Assembly (NCBI RefSeq): GCF_004212635.1
Contig: NZ_PSRT01000004.1
Span: forward strand, 51,205 to 115,204
DNA length: 64,000 bases
Source: Bradyrhizobium genosp. SA-3
Lineage (GTDB): Bacteria; Pseudomonadota; Alphaproteobacteria; Rhizobiales; Xanthobacteraceae
Direction: 5' to 3'
Part shown: positions 26,340 to 49,187 of the stretch, in pieces
Layout of the letters: the number at the start of each line of letters is the position of its first letter
How positions within the stretch are numbered: the first letter of the stretch is position 1
The notes under the pieces: model-generated
The model's database searches: none
The model's input: only the letters and a program-made list of their open reading frames with translations
Told to the model about the DNA's origin: nothing
Position numbers and translations under genes: made by a program

Positions 26340-26825
26340 GCGCAAGCTTACTGGCGAGGTCCCGGGCGGGCAACAGCGCAGCCCGGGATCTTGGTCCGCT
26401 CCTCATCGAAGGGGTGGGCCGGATGCAAAAGGCGTGCGACGGGACGTCCCGACGCAGGCCGAACACGAAAAAGTGTGGGGATTTGAGGGTTTACCCCTCG
26501 AATCTCCATTATTGTCGCCCCATATCGGGTCGGCAGCACGAAAGCGCGGTGGGCAGGGATGCCGGATTTCCCTGTAAGCCGTTGGGAGAGCAGGCTATTT
26601 CGGGCTTTTGCAGTCCGTGAAGACGATCGTTGTGACGGGCGGGCGCGCTTCTGCGCCCCGCGCGTCGTTTTGCGTTTTGAAGGTCTGAAGAACAGATTCA
26701 GGACATTCCCGCCTGAAACTGAGCTTCCGGCCCCCAAGGCGGGTTCGAAAAATTCAACCCGGGGAGCGGTGGCAGCCGCGTTCCGGACGGCGCGCCCAGA
26801 GCGGGCGACGAAATGAGAGGCCACG
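26340..26825 (+). promoter_or_regulatory. rplL-rpoB spacer with attenuator-type hairpins
   Basis: 486 bases without a gene. The first hairpin (26360-26388, listed separately) lies 20 bases after rplL. A second near-perfect palindrome, GATTTGAGGG with CCCCTCGAATC, lies at 26480-26504. In other bacteria the rplL-rpoB gap holds a partial terminator and an RNase III site that set the ratio of ribosomal protein to polymerase; the same use is inferred here. Confidence 0.45.
26360..26388 (+). terminator. putative partial terminator between rplL and rpoB
   Basis: TCCCGGGC pairs with GCCCGGGA around a 13-base loop, followed by TCTTGGTCC with only a weak T-run. This suits an attenuator that lets part of transcription continue into rpoB. 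Confidence 0.5.
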
Positions 26826-31025
<4,200 letters not shown>

Positions 31026-31071
31026 TTTTCGAATTTGCGGCCGGAGGCGACCGGCACGCGAGGAGAAGACG

Positions 31072-35268
<4,197 letters not shown>

Positions 35269-35301
35269 TGGTTCATCCGTAAGAATACTGAGGACAATGA
35301 A

Positions 35302-35325
35302 AAGGCCGGCTTTTGCCGGCCTTTT
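35302..35325 (+). terminator. Rho-independent terminator after rpoC
   Basis: AAGGCCGGC-TTTT-GCCGGCCTTTTT: a 9-bp GC-rich stem, 4-base loop and run of five T. The best textbook terminator in the window, placed 33 bases after rpoC. Confidence 0.9.
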
Positions 35326-35460
35326 TGCTGCTTTCTGTGTTTGCTGCTATGCGGGGTCAGCCTTTGTTCATCTTTCCTTCAGCCGCAAAAGCGCTTCTGC
35401 TAGGAGAGCTTAGACCGGTGGTCCCGTGACGGGGGCAGGGCCGGAGACCACGGAACTCAC

Positions 35461-37521
35461 ATGCTTGATCTCGCAATCGTAGGCGGCGGCCCCGGCGGGC
35501 TGATGAGCGCCTGGTATCTTAAGCGCAAGCTCGGCGACCTCTGCCGCGTCACCATCTTCGAGGCATCCGACCGGCTCGGCGGTAAGATCGTCACGCGCAA
35601 ATTCGATTCCGCGCCCGCGATGTACGAGGCCGGCGTTGCCGAGATCTACGACTACTCGATGACCGGGCCCGATCCGCTGCGCGAGCTGATCCAGCATTTC
35701 GGGCTTCAGACCATTCCGATGGATGCCGAGCAGGTCCAGTTCGGCGGCGAGCTCCTCAACGACGTCGCTGGCATGCGCCGCAAATACGGCGCCAAGACCG
35801 CGGCCGCGATCGAGGCGTTCCGCAAGCGCTGCACCGAGGTGATGTCGCCGATCGAGTATTACGAGGGCGTCGGCGCGCACGACAACGAGAACCCCTGGGC
35901 CTACAAGACCGCCGAGCAGGTGCTCGACGAGGAGGTCGAGGACGAGACGGCAAAGCGTTTCTTCAAGGTCATGGCGCGCTCGGACATCGCGACCGAGAGC
36001 CACAACACCAACGGCCTCAACGCGCTCAAGAACTATCTGATGGACGTCGACGGCTATATCGGCCTCTATTCCATCCAGAACGGCAACGAGCAGCTGATCG
36101 AGTGCCTGCAGTCGGAGGTCAATGCCGACATCCAGCTCAATCACCGGGTGCTCACTGTCGGCAAGGCGTCGACCGGCCGTTATCAGCTCAAGATGATGAA
36201 CGGCAAGGGGCCGGAGACGCGCGACTTCGATCTCGTGCTGATGTGCCTGCCGCATTCCTGGCTCGCGACCGTCGGCTGGGAAGGCGAGCAGCTGCGCAAG
36301 TCGATGGTCAAGCACGTCTCATATTTCGACCGCCCCGCGCACTACCTGCGCGTCTCGATCCTGTTCGACACGCCGTTCTGGGGCGAGAAGATTCCCGGCG
36401 CCTGGTTCATGTCGGAGGCCTTCGGCGGCTGCTGCGTCTACAACGAGGGCGCGCGCCACGACGTCGGCAAGCACGGCGTCTTGAACTGGCTCATTCCCGG
36501 CTCCGACGCGCTGGCCTTCGCCAACCTGTCGGACCAGGAGCTGATCGACGCGGCGCTGAAATCGCTGCCGGCATCGCTCGGCAATGCGCGTTCGCATTTC
36601 ATGGAAGGCAAGATCCACCACTGGCTGTCGTCGGTGAACGCGCTGCCGGGCGGTCTGCCGGTGCGCGACGTCATGACCAATCACCGGCCCGAGCCGAAGC
36701 AGCATCCCGGCATCGTCGTGGTCGGCGACTATCTGTTCGACTCGACGCTGAATGGTCTGCTCGACTCCTCGGACGCGGCGACCGACATCATCCTGACCGA
36801 GATGATGCGCCTGCGCCGCGAGCGCGCGCAGGAGGACAAGCCGCTCTCCGACAAGATCGACCGCGATTATTTCGAGAACTATCGCGGCCTCGGTCCCTAT
36901 GACGAGGCGTGGCGCCACTTCACCGATCCCGATTATCTCACCAGGCTGATCGGCATCGTCTGGGGCGAGGCGAAGGACGCCAAGCTGCTGGTCGCGGGCT
37001 CCGCCAGCGGCGAGCTGGTCGGTGCGCTGCGCGATCGCGGCATCGATGCATGGGGAATCGAGAACAACCGCGCCATCCATGCCAAAACGCCGAAGGCGCT
37101 GAAGAAGTACAACAAGCTTGGCTCGATCACCGACATGCCGTTCAAGGACGGTGCGTTCGACTTCGTGTTCGAGACCAGCCTCTGCCACGTTTCCCCCAAG
37201 CAGGTGGTCCGCGCGATCCGCGAGCTGAATCGTGTGGTCAAGACCGGCCTCGTGTTCGGCTCGATCACGTCGGACATGGCGCCGGCACTGATCGACCGCT
37301 ACGACCTGCTGCGCGGGGTCAAGAAGCTCGGCACCTGGTGGGAATGGTCCGAACTGTTCTTCGGCAACGGCTTCGATCTGTCGATGCACCGCAAGGACTG
37401 CACCGATGCGCTCTGGGAGGCGACGCTCGCCGCGAGCAAGGGGCCAGGCCAGTGGTACGCCGACGCTGACAGCTTGCGCTATTCCTTCTTCGACAAGGTC
37501 GAGGACGAGGACGACGACTAG
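35461..37521 (+). CDS. FAD-dependent amine-oxidase-like protein fused to a methyltransferase-like domain
   Basis: A 686-residue two-domain protein. Residues 1-445 form an FAD amine oxidase/desaturase-type module: GGGPGGL at 8-14, EASDRLGGKI at 34-43, and the closing flavin motif GDYLFDSTLNGLLDSSDAA at 422-440. Residues about 505-640 resemble a class I SAM methyltransferase: VAGSASGEL as motif I (511-519), an acidic Glu534 after the next strand, and DMPFKDGAFDFVFETSL (558-574). The motif-I glycines are spaced unusually, so SAM binding is not certain. The protein ends EDEDDD. It lies between rpoC and rpsL, followed by an ABC exporter. The substrate is unknown. Confidence 0.75.
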   Translation: MLDLAIVGGGPGGLMSAWYLKRKLGDLCRVTIFEASDRLGGKIVTRKFDSAPAMYEAGVAEIYDYSMTGPDPLRELIQHFGLQTIPMDAEQVQFGGELLNDVAGMRRKYGAKTAAAIEAFRKRCTEVMSPIEYYEGVGAHDNENPWAYKTAEQVLDEEVEDETAKRFFKVMARSDIATESHNTNGLNALKNYLMDVDGYIGLYSIQNGNEQLIECLQSEVNADIQLNHRVLTVGKASTGRYQLKMMNGKGPETRDFDLVLMCLPHSWLATVGWEGEQLRKSMVKHVSYFDRPAHYLRVSILFDTPFWGEKIPGAWFMSEAFGGCCVYNEGARHDVGKHGVLNWLIPGSDALAFANLSDQELIDAALKSLPASLGNARSHFMEGKIHHWLSSVNALPGGLPVRDVMTNHRPEPKQHPGIVVVGDYLFDSTLNGLLDSSDAATDIILTEMMRLRRERAQEDKPLSDKIDRDYFENYRGLGPYDEAWRHFTDPDYLTRLIGIVWGEAKDAKLLVAGSASGELVGALRDRGIDAWGIENNRAIHAKTPKALKKYNKLGSITDMPFKDGAFDFVFETSLCHVSPKQVVRAIRELNRVVKTGLVFGSITSDMAPALIDRYDLLRGVKKLGTWWEWSELFFGNGFDLSMHRKDCTDALWEATLAASKGPGQWYADADSLRYSFFDKVEDEDDD

Positions 37522-37586
37522 CCAAGACGTCGGGCGCCTTCGCCAATTGCTTTGCCGAATTCATCTTGATGGCATAGAATCGGTGC

Positions 37587-37605
37587 AATAGCGGCTGCCG
37601 CTATT
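37587..37605. promoter_or_regulatory. 19-bp perfect palindrome upstream of the ABC exporter gene
   Basis: AATAGCGG-CTG-CCGCTATT, 46 bases before the ATG of the ABC gene and 65 bases after the FAD/methyltransferase gene. It could be an operator for the exporter or an mRNA hairpin; no U-tract follows, so a terminator is less likely. Confidence 0.45.
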
Positions 37606-37651
37606 CCTGCTTTCTCTGCGGTCATGCCGGCCGTCAGCATCGGTTGGTTTC

Positions 37652-39670
37652 ATGGCGTCCAAGCCCCTCTCGCCCGACAAACAGAAGCTCGCCGCGGAAG
37701 AGGCGGCCGAGCTCGACGACAAGCTCGCCGCCGCCGCGAAGCCGGAATTCGAAGACGAGGAGGAGGACGAGGGCAAGGACGAGCTGGAGCTCGATGACGA
37801 CGATGAGGACGAGGATCTCGTCGTCTTTACCGCGCGCGAGGCCGCCGGCGCGCTCGCCACCATCGTCGGGTTCGTCAGGCCCTATCTGACCAACTACAAG
37901 CGGATGCTGTCATTCGTCGCGTTCGGCGTCTGCGTCGAGACGCTGTTCAACGTCATCATGCCGCTCAGCCTGAAGTACCTGATCGACGACGCGCTCGGCG
38001 AGGAGGACTTCCAGGCTCTGTACAAGATCCTCGGCGTGCTCGCGGCCGCCGGCATCTTCACCTCGATCGTCGCGGTCTGGTACGAGCGCTGGGACGCGCG
38101 GCTCGCTGCCTGCATCATTTCCGACGTGCGCAAACGCCTGTTCGAGCACGTCCAGGATCTGCCGGCGGCCTATTTCGGCCGCACCAAGCGCGGCGAGATC
38201 CTGTCGCGCTTTTCCGTCGATCTCTCGGCCTTCGAAGGCTCGGTCAAGAGCTTTGCCAACAGCGCAGCGCTGCCGTTCCTGGAACTGATCGCCGGCATCA
38301 TCCTGATGGTGTTCCTGAACTGGCAGCTCGCGGTGGTCGCGCTGCTGGTGTTCCCGATCACGCTGATCGGCCCGCGCATCCTCACCCCGAAGGCGGTGCA
38401 GGCCAATTACGAGCAGAAGCTCAACGAGAGCGCGCTGCTCGGCATGGTGCAGGAGAACGTGGCGGCCCAGGCCGTGATCAAGGCGTTCAGCCTGCAGCGC
38501 AAGATGTTCGGCTTCTTCACCTTCCGCAACGACGAGACGCGCAACAAGATCGCCTCGGCCGCGTTCCTGTCGACCATGGTGGAACGGACGGTCACCATCT
38601 CGGTGCTGCTCCTGCACCTGGTCGTGCTCGCGATCGGCGCATATCTGGCGACCAAGGGCCAGATCACCATCGGCACCTTCGTCACCTTCGAGAGCGCGTT
38701 CTGGGAGGTCTCCTACAACATCGCCCATGTGATGCATTTCATCCCGGTGTCGATCTCCTCGGCCGCCGCGATCCGGCACATCCAGGAGCTGCTCGACGAG
38801 CCGACGCGGGGTGCCGATCGCCCCGGCGCGCCCGACCTGCCGCGCATCACCAACGACATCACCTTCGACCGCGTGACGTTCCAATACGAAGGTAGCGAGA
38901 CGCCGGTGCTGGACAATCTCAGCCTCAAGCTCAAGGCCGGCAAGCGCATTGCCATCGTCGGACCGTCAGGCTCCGGCAAGAGCACGCTGCTCAATCTGAT
39001 CCTGCGGCTCTACGTGCCCGACGACGGCCGCGTCACCATCGACGGCGTTGACGTCCGCAAGGTGACGTTGGATTCGCTGCGCCGGAGCATGGCGGTGGTG
39101 TTCCAGGAGAACATGCTGTTCAACATGTCGATCCGCGAGAACATCCGGCTCGGCAAGGAGGGCGCGACCGACGAAGAGGTGGAGGAGGCGGCCAAGAAGG
39201 CCGAGATCCACCGCTACATCATGGGCCTGCCGCAGCGATACGACACGCCGGTCGGCGAGCGCGGCGAAACGCTCTCAGGGGGCCAGCGCCAGCGCATCGC
39301 GATCGCGCGCGCGATCATCCGTAACCCGTCCGTGCTGCTGCTGGACGAAGCCACCTCGGCGCTCGACCAGACCACGGAAGCCGCGATCAACCGCACGCTG
39401 CTGAAGGTCGCCAAGGGCCGCACCATGATCTGGTCGACCCACCGCCTGGCCTCGGTGGTCGAGATGGACGAGATCATCGTGATCTCAGGGGGCAAGGCGA
39501 TCGAGCGCGGCTCCCATGCCCAGCTGCTCGCCAGCAACGGCACCTATCGCAAGCTGTGGAACGATCAGATTCACCAGCCCCATGGCGCGGCGGCTCACGC
39601 CGACGACGATAGCGACGATGACGACGAGGATGAAGACCTCGAGGATGATGAGGACGACGAGGAGGAGTGA
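37652..39670 (+). CDS. ABC exporter (fused permease-ATPase) with highly acidic N- and C-terminal tails
   Basis: A 672-residue half-transporter of the MsbA/lipid-multidrug type, acting as a dimer in the inner membrane. The membrane domain covers about 80-370. The ATPase has Walker [10 protein letters not shown] (437-445), Q-loop VFQENMLF, signature LSGGQRQ (541-547), Walker [10 protein letters not shown] (561-569) and His597. Both ends are odd: residues 32-55 and 650-672 are almost all Asp and Glu. No clear ribosome-binding site precedes the ATG. The gene follows the FAD/methyltransferase fusion by 130 bases, so export of its product is a reasonable guess. Confidence 0.88.
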   Translation: MASKPLSPDKQKLAAEEAAELDDKLAAAAKPEFEDEEEDEGKDELELDDDDEDEDLVVFTAREAAGALATIVGFVRPYLTNYKRMLSFVAFGVCVETLFNVIMPLSLKYLIDDALGEEDFQALYKILGVLAAAGIFTSIVAVWYERWDARLAACIISDVRKRLFEHVQDLPAAYFGRTKRGEILSRFSVDLSAFEGSVKSFANSAALPFLELIAGIILMVFLNWQLAVVALLVFPITLIGPRILTPKAVQANYEQKLNESALLGMVQENVAAQAVIKAFSLQRKMFGFFTFRNDETRNKIASAAFLSTMVERTVTISVLLLHLVVLAIGAYLATKGQITIGTFVTFESAFWEVSYNIAHVMHFIPVSISSAAAIRHIQELLDEPTRGADRPGAPDLPRITNDITFDRVTFQYEGSETPVLDNLSLKLKAGKRIAIVGPSGSGKSTLLNLILRLYVPDDGRVTIDGVDVRKVTLDSLRRSMAVVFQENMLFNMSIRENIRLGKEGATDEEVEEAAKKAEIHRYIMGLPQRYDTPVGERGETLSGGQRQRIAIARAIIRNPSVLLLDEATSALDQTTEAAINRTLLKVAKGRTMIWSTHRLASVVEMDEIIVISGGKAIERGSHAQLLASNGTYRKLWNDQIHQPHGAAAHADDDSDDDDEDEDLEDDEDDEEE

Positions 39671-40560
39671 CCGGGGGCGGAGGGAGCGCCGCGTCCGATC
39701 CAGGTCTCGTCGCCCAAGCATGCGCGGCCCAGCGCCGACTCAGTGATTCCCTGACGCAAGGCGTTCGGCCGACGCGAAGCCGGCGAATTTATTGACACTT
39801 GGCTTGGGCGCATCGGCCCCTCGCGGACCGACCAGCACTGCCGAAATCCCTGCGAGACCGGACATCGCGGCACGCCAGGGAAGCTGGAAAGCCGCCGCCA
39901 GCCAGCGGATTTGTGCATGGGCAGGAAAAAGCCTTCAGGTTTGATAATAAAACTACATTTCGCCCGGGTATAATTTCCTTCGGACCTGTAGACCAAGCGC
40001 TTCGATCCCATGTCAGACAGGCGCGGGGAAGCGGCCAAGAGGCTATTTTTGCAGGCGCTGAAGCGCTTTGTGACTGTCGTTTCACCTTGACTTGACCGAT
40101 TCTCACTTATAGAAAGCGCCTCACTTAACGACAGGCGGTGAGCATCGCCAGCGTCGGAACGGGCCACCCGTTTGATCCCCAAGGACTAGATCCACAAGGG
40201 TCGTAAAGGCGGGCACCAACCTCGACGAATGCCGCTCAAACGCTGTCGATCATAGCTAGGCAATGCCAGTGCGATTTTAGTTCTCTTGAGCACGTTCTCA
40301 TGAGATCGAACTCGGATGCATGACCTCAGTGCGCGGGCCACGGCATTGTGCTGACCGGTCTAACTACTGCGGTCCTCTGTGGCGTCGAAGCGCTTTCCGC
40401 TCGGTGATGGAGCGGTTGGCGCAATTTCGCTTTGCGCGGATTGATCTGCGCAGGGCGGCCTCGTCGGGCGGGTGGCTCGAAAGAATTTGCGGTCCCGGCA
40501 ACGGGCCGCGGCAAGACAGCGGGCCCGGAAGGGGCCGCAGAACAAAAGGGTAAGGCCAGG
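39671..40560 (+). other. 890-base gap before rpsL, leader and promoter region
   Basis: No convincing gene is seen; short frames here have no family features. AT-rich patches occur near 39938-39980. A possible promoter for rpsL is TTGACT (40087-40092) with TATAGA (40108-40113), but the spacing of 15 is short. If correct, the rpsL leader would be about 440 bases. Confidence 0.4.
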
Positions 40561-40932
40561 ATGCCGACGATCAACCAGCTGATCGCTCAACCGCGGGAAG
40601 TGCAGAAGTCGCGCAAGAAGGTGCCGGCGCTGCAGCAGTCGCCGCAGAAGCGTGGTGTTTGCACCCGCGTCTACACCACGACCCCGAAGAAGCCGAACTC
40701 GGCGCTTCGTAAGGTCGCCAAGGTGCGCCTGACCAACGGCTTCGAGGTGATCGGCTACATCCCCGGCGAGGGTCATAACCTCCAGGAGCACTCGGTGGTC
40801 ATGATCCGCGGCGGCCGCGTCAAGGACTTGCCCGGCGTGCGCTACCACATTCTCCGCGGCGTTCTGGATACCCAGGGCGTCAAGAACCGTAAGCAGCGTC
40901 GTTCGAAGTACGGCGCGAAGCGTCCGAAGTAA
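40561..40932 (+). CDS. rpsL: 30S ribosomal protein S12
   Basis: A 123-residue decoding-centre protein. [19 protein letters not shown] contains the lysine where streptomycin-resistance changes occur, and the second site in [13 protein letters not shown] is also the sensitive form. The ATG at 40561 gives the family start MPTINQLI. First gene of the str cluster rpsL-rpsG-fusA-tuf. Confidence 0.98.
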   Translation: MPTINQLIAQPREVQKSRKKVPALQQSPQKRGVCTRVYTTTPKKPNSALRKVAKVRLTNGFEVIGYIPGEGHNLQEHSVVMIRGGRVKDLPGVRYHILRGVLDTQGVKNRKQRRSKYGAKRPK

Positions 40933-41418
<486 letters not shown>

Positions 41419-41451
41419 CGGCGAAACAAACGGACTCGCAAGGAACACCCC

Positions 41452-43524
<2,073 letters not shown>

Positions 43525-43564
43525 TTGTCGTCGGTCTCAAGCTGACGATTGAACGGAGAGTCAA

Positions 43565-44755
<1,191 letters not shown>

Positions 44756-44772
44756 CAAGCGGATAGGGAATG

Positions 44773-44822
44773 GTGAGTGGCGAATAGGGATTTCTATTCG
44801 CTACTCGCTACTCGCCACTCAC
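44773..44822. repeat. palindromic repeat between tuf and rpsJ
   Basis: GTGAGTGGCG (44773-44782) is inverted as CGCCACTCAC (44813-44822). Inside, CGAATAG/CTATTCG adds to the stem and CTACTCG is tandemly repeated. The repeat fills most of the 83-base gap inside the translation gene cluster. Confidence 0.7.
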
Positions 44823-44838
44823 TAAAGAAAGCACGGCA

Positions 44839-45147
44839 ATGAACGGCCAAAACATTCGTATCCGTCTCAAGGCGTTCGACCATCGTATCCTTGATACGTC
44901 GACCCGTGAGATCGTGAACACGGCGAAGCGCACCGGCGCGCAGGTCCGCGGACCCATTCCGCTGCCCACCCGCATCGAGAAGTTCACCGTCAACCGTTCG
45001 CCCCACGTCGACAAGAAGAGCCGCGAACAGTTCGAGATGCGCACTCACAAGCGCCTGCTCGACATCGTCGATCCGACCCCGCAGACCGTCGATGCTTTGA
45101 TGAAGCTCGATCTGGCCGCCGGTGTCGACGTCGAGATCAAGCTCTGA
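44839..45147 (+). CDS. rpsJ: 30S ribosomal protein S10
   Basis: A 102-residue head protein of the 30S subunit that also acts as NusE in antitermination. [15 protein letters not shown] at the start, [20 protein letters not shown] in the loop and [15 protein letters not shown] at the end match the family. First gene of the S10 cluster. The stop codon touches an inverted repeat. Confidence 0.98.
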
Positions 45148-45194
45148 GCAAGACCCCGAAAAGTGGGCAACGGTTTTCGGACCGGGTCTTGCTC
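45146..45194. repeat. inverted repeat after rpsJ (CCGAAAA-TTTTCGG family)
   Basis: GAGCAAGACCC and GGGTCTTGCTC form the outer arms and CCGAAAAG/TTTTCGG the inner. The first two bases are the last two of the rpsJ stop codon. A relative lies at 53953-54003 between rpmD and rplO. Confidence 0.7.
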
Positions 45195-45245
45195 ACAACG
45201 AAGATTAGCTAGTCCGCAAGGACAGAAAGAACAGGAAGCAAGCCG

Positions 45246-45959
45246 ATGCGCTCCGGAGTGATCGCACAAAAGGTCGGGATGACGCGGGTCTTCACGGAGG
45301 CCGGCGAACATATCCCCGTGACCGTGCTGAAGCTCGGCAATTGCCAGGTCGTAGGCCACCGCACCGAAGAGAAGAACGGTTACGTCGCGCTCCAGCTCGG
45401 TTCTGGCAGCCGCAAGACCGTTTACATGCCCAAGGCCGAGCGCGGCCAGTTCGCCGTCGCCAAGGTCGAGCCGAAGCGCCGGGTCGAGGAATTCCGCGTC
45501 ACCGCGGATGCCATGATCCCGGTCGGCGCCGAGATCCAGGCCGATCACTTCGTCGTCGGCCAGTTCGTCGACGTCACCGGGACCTCGGTCGGTAAGGGCT
45601 TTGCCGGCGGTATGAAGCGCTGGAACTTCGGCGGTCTGCGCGCCACGCACGGCGTGTCGGTCTCGCACCGTTCGATCGGTTCGACCGGTGGCCGTCAGGA
45701 CCCCGGCAAGACCTGGAAGAACAAGAAGATGCCCGGCCACATGGGGGTCGACCGCATCACCACGCTCAATCTTCGGGTCGTCCAGCTCGATGTCGAGCGC
45801 GGTCTGATCCTCGTCGAAGGCGCTGTTCCGGGCTCCAAGGGCGGCTGGATCCGCGTGCGTGACGCCGTCAAGAAGCCGCTGCCGAAGGATGCTCCGAAGC
45901 CCGGCAAGTTCAAGGTTGCTGGCGAAGCGGACGCCGCTCCGGCTGCGCAGGAGGCGTGA
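45246..45959 (+). CDS. rplC: 50S ribosomal protein L3
   Basis: A 237-residue early assembly protein near the peptidyl transferase centre. [20 protein letters not shown] opens the protein. The extension loop [20 protein letters not shown] reaches the catalytic centre. An Ala-rich C-terminal tail (about 25 residues) is typical of alphaproteobacteria. rplD begins one base after the stop. Confidence 0.98.
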   Translation: MRSGVIAQKVGMTRVFTEAGEHIPVTVLKLGNCQVVGHRTEEKNGYVALQLGSGSRKTVYMPKAERGQFAVAKVEPKRRVEEFRVTADAMIPVGAEIQADHFVVGQFVDVTGTSVGKGFAGGMKRWNFGGLRATHGVSVSHRSIGSTGGRQDPGKTWKNKKMPGHMGVDRITTLNLRVVQLDVERGLILVEGAVPGSKGGWIRVRDAVKKPLPKDAPKPGKFKVAGEADAAPAAQEA

Positions 45960-45960
45960 G

Positions 45961-46581
45961 ATGGAACTGAAGGTCACCACCCTCGAAGGTAAGGAAGCGG
46001 GCTCCGTCCAGCTCTCCGACGCCATTTTCGGTCTCGAGCCGCGCGAGGACATCATCGCGCGCTGCGTGCAGTGGCAGCTCAACAAGCGCCAGGCCGGTAC
46101 ACACAAGGCCAAGGGCCGCGCCGAGATCTGGCGCACCGGCAAGAAGATGTACAAGCAGAAGGGCACCGGCGGTGCTCGTCACGGCTCGGCCCGCGTGCCG
46201 CAGTTCCGTGGCGGCGGCCGTGCCTTCGGTCCGGTGGTGCGTTCGCACGCCACCGACCTGCCGAAGAAGGTCCGCGCGCTCGCCCTGAAGCATGCGCTCT
46301 CGGCCAAGGCCAAGGACGGCGATCTCGTCGTGATCGAGAAGGCCGCGCTGGAAGCCGCCAAGACCAAGGCGCTGCTCGGTCACTTCTCGGGTCTGGGCTT
46401 GACCAATGCGCTGATCATCGACGGCGCCGAGCTCAACAACGGCTTCGCCGCTGCGGCCCGCAACATCCCGAACATGGACGTGCTGCCGATCCAGGGCATC
46501 AACGTCTATGACATCCTGCGCCGTCAGAAGCTCGTTCTGACCAAGGCCGCCATCGATGCGCTGGAGGCGCGCTTCAAATGA
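45961..46581 (+). CDS. rplD: 50S ribosomal protein L4
   Basis: A 206-residue exit-tunnel protein that represses the S10 operon in some bacteria. The tunnel loop shows [20 protein letters not shown]. The ATG at 45961, one base after rplC, is chosen over an upstream in-frame codon inside rplC. Its last codons overlap rplW by 4 bases (ATGA). Confidence 0.98.
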   Translation: MELKVTTLEGKEAGSVQLSDAIFGLEPREDIIARCVQWQLNKRQAGTHKAKGRAEIWRTGKKMYKQKGTGGARHGSARVPQFRGGGRAFGPVVRSHATDLPKKVRALALKHALSAKAKDGDLVVIEKAALEAAKTKALLGHFSGLGLTNALIIDGAELNNGFAAAARNIPNMDVLPIQGINVYDILRRQKLVLTKAAIDALEARFK

Positions 46582-46880
46582 CGAAGAACATCGAGCCTCG
46601 CCACTACGACGTGATCCTGTCGCCGGTCGTGACCGAAAAGGCGACGATCGCCTCGGAGCACAACAAGGTGCTGTTCAAGGTGGCCGCGAAGGCGACCAAG
46701 CCGCAGATCAAGGAAGCGATCGAGAAGCTGTTCGACGTCAAGGTCAAGAGCGTCAACACGCTGGTCCGCAAGGGCAAGACCAAGGTCTTCCGCGGCAATC
46801 TCGGCTCGCAGTCGAACTCCAAGCGCGCGATCGTGACTCTCGAAGAGGGTCACCGGATCGACGTGACCACTGGTCTGTAA
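46578..46880 (+). CDS. rplW: 50S ribosomal protein L23
   Basis: A 100-residue protein at the tunnel exit, docking site for trigger factor and [23 protein letters not shown] and [19 protein letters not shown] match. It is coupled to rplD by the ATGA overlap and followed by rplB 12 bases on. Confidence 0.98.
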   Translation: MTKNIEPRHYDVILSPVVTEKATIASEHNKVLFKVAAKATKPQIKEAIEKLFDVKVKSVNTLVRKGKTKVFRGNLGSQSNSKRAIVTLEEGHRIDVTTGL

Positions 46881-46892
46881 GGTCCTACGACG

Positions 46893-47726
46893 ATGGCACT
46901 GAAGACATTCAATCCCACGACGCCGGGCCAGCGCCAGCTGGTCATGGTCGATCGTTCAGCCCTCTACAAGGGCAAGCCGGTCAAGGCGCTCACCGAAGGC
47001 AAGCACTCCTCGGGCGGTCGCAACAACACCGGTCGCATCACCGTGCGCTTTCGCGGCGGCGGTCACAAGAAGACCCTCCGCACCGTCGACTTCAAGCGCG
47101 ACAAGGTCGATGCTCCCGCGACGGTCGAGCGTCTCGAATACGATCCGAACCGCACCGCGTTCATCGCGCTGGTCAAGTATGAGGACGGCACCCAGGCCTA
47201 TATCCTGGCGCCGCAGCGCCTGGCCGTCGGTGATTCCGTCGTTGCTGGCAACTATGTCGACGTGAAGCCGGGCAACGTCATGCCGCTCGGCAACATGCCG
47301 GTCGGTACGATCATCCACAACATCGAGGTCAAGATCGGGAAGGGCGGCCAGCTCGCCCGTTCCGCGGGCACCTATGCCCAGCTCGTCGGTCGCGACCAGG
47401 ACTATGTGATCATCCGCCTGAATTCGGGCGAGCAGCGTCTGGTCCACGGCCGTTGCCGCGGCACGATCGGCGCGGTGTCGAACCCAGATCACATGAACAC
47501 CTCGATCGGCAAGGCCGGCCGCAACCGATGGTTGGGCCGCAAGCCGCACAACCGCGGCGTTTCGATGAACCCGATCGACCATCCGCACGGCGGTGGTGAA
47601 GGTCGTACCTCGGGCGGTCGCCACCCGGTCACTCCGTGGGGCAAGCCGACCAAGGGCAAGAAGACCCGCACCAACAAGTCGACCAACAAATTCATTCTCC
47701 TAAGCCGCCACAAGCGGAAGAAGTAA
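46893..47726 (+). CDS. rplB: 50S ribosomal protein L2
   Basis: A 277-residue core protein near the peptidyl transferase centre. [19 protein letters not shown] in the N-terminal part and the conserved C-terminal [19 protein letters not shown], including the functionally important His, are present. Lys-rich end. Standard position between rplW and rpsS. Confidence 0.98.
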   Translation: MALKTFNPTTPGQRQLVMVDRSALYKGKPVKALTEGKHSSGGRNNTGRITVRFRGGGHKKTLRTVDFKRDKVDAPATVERLEYDPNRTAFIALVKYEDGTQAYILAPQRLAVGDSVVAGNYVDVKPGNVMPLGNMPVGTIIHNIEVKIGKGGQLARSAGTYAQLVGRDQDYVIIRLNSGEQRLVHGRCRGTIGAVSNPDHMNTSIGKAGRNRWLGRKPHNRGVSMNPIDHPHGGGEGRTSGGRHPVTPWGKPTKGKKTRTNKSTNKFILLSRHKRKK

Positions 47727-47738
47727 GGAACGCCGGAC

Positions 47739-48017
47739 ATGGTTCGTTCAGTCTGGAAAGGCCCGTTCGTCGAGGGTTCTCTGCTCAAGAAGGCAGATGC
47801 CGCGCGCGCGTCCGGCCGTCACGACGTCATCAAGATCTGGAGCCGTCGCTCGACGATCCTGCCACAGTTCGTCGGCCTGACCTTCGGCGTCTACAACGGT
47901 CAGAAGCACGTGCCGGTGGCCGTCAACGAGGAAATGGTCGGTCACAAGTTCGGCGAGTTCTCGCCGACCCGGACCTTCCATGGCCACTCCGGCGACAAGA
48001 AAGCCAAGAAGGCTTGA
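47739..48017 (+). CDS. rpsS: 30S ribosomal protein S19
   Basis: A 92-residue protein of the 30S head that pairs with S13. It starts [20 protein letters not shown] and includes [20 protein letters not shown]. Located 12 bases after rplB and 10 before rplV. Confidence 0.98.
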   Translation: MVRSVWKGPFVEGSLLKKADAARASGRHDVIKIWSRRSTILPQFVGLTFGVYNGQKHVPVAVNEEMVGHKFGEFSPTRTFHGHSGDKKAKKA

Positions 48018-48027
48018 GGATTAAACG

Positions 48028-48414
48028 ATGAGCAAACCTAAGCGCGAACGGAGCCTCGCCGACAACGAGGCCAAGGCGGTCGCCCGGATGCTGCGGGTGA
48101 GCCCGCAGAAGCTCAATCTGGTCGCCCAGCTCATTCGCGGCCGGAAGGCGTCTGCCGCGCTCGCCGACCTGCAGTTTTCGCGCAAGCGGATCGCGGTCGA
48201 CGTGAAGAAGTGCCTGGAATCGGCTATCGCCAATGCCGAGAACAACCACGACCTCGACGTCGACGATCTCGTCGTGGCGCAGGCCTTCGTCGGCAACGGC
48301 CTCGTGATGAAGCGCTTCGCCGCCCGCGGCCGTGGCCGCTCGGGCCGTGTCTACAAACCATTTTCGCAGCTGACGATCATCGTTCGTCAGGTCGAAGCCG
48401 AAGCAGCCGCTTAA
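48028..48414 (+). CDS. rplV: 50S ribosomal protein L22
   Basis: A 128-residue protein lining the nascent-peptide tunnel. [20 protein letters not shown] and the tunnel hairpin region [18 protein letters not shown] are present without visible macrolide-type changes. Normal length and order. Confidence 0.97.
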   Translation: MSKPKRERSLADNEAKAVARMLRVSPQKLNLVAQLIRGRKASAALADLQFSRKRIAVDVKKCLESAIANAENNHDLDVDDLVVAQAFVGNGLVMKRFAARGRGRSGRVYKPFSQLTIIVRQVEAEAAA

Positions 48415-48431
48415 GGGCGCAGGAGAACACG

Positions 48432-49157
<726 letters not shown>

Positions 49158-49187
49158 TCCAGCATAGGAATTTGAGGGCTTAAAGCC

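Noticed and set aside
39595..40182. Minus-strand frame of 195 codons after the exporter gene
   Set aside because: Its Ser-rich end is only the complement of the Asp/Glu codons of the exporter tail; no ribosome-binding site or family is seen.
40320..40553. Plus-strand frame of 77 codons ahead of rpsL
   Set aside because: No family features, no clear ribosome-binding site, and it lies in the probable rpsL leader.
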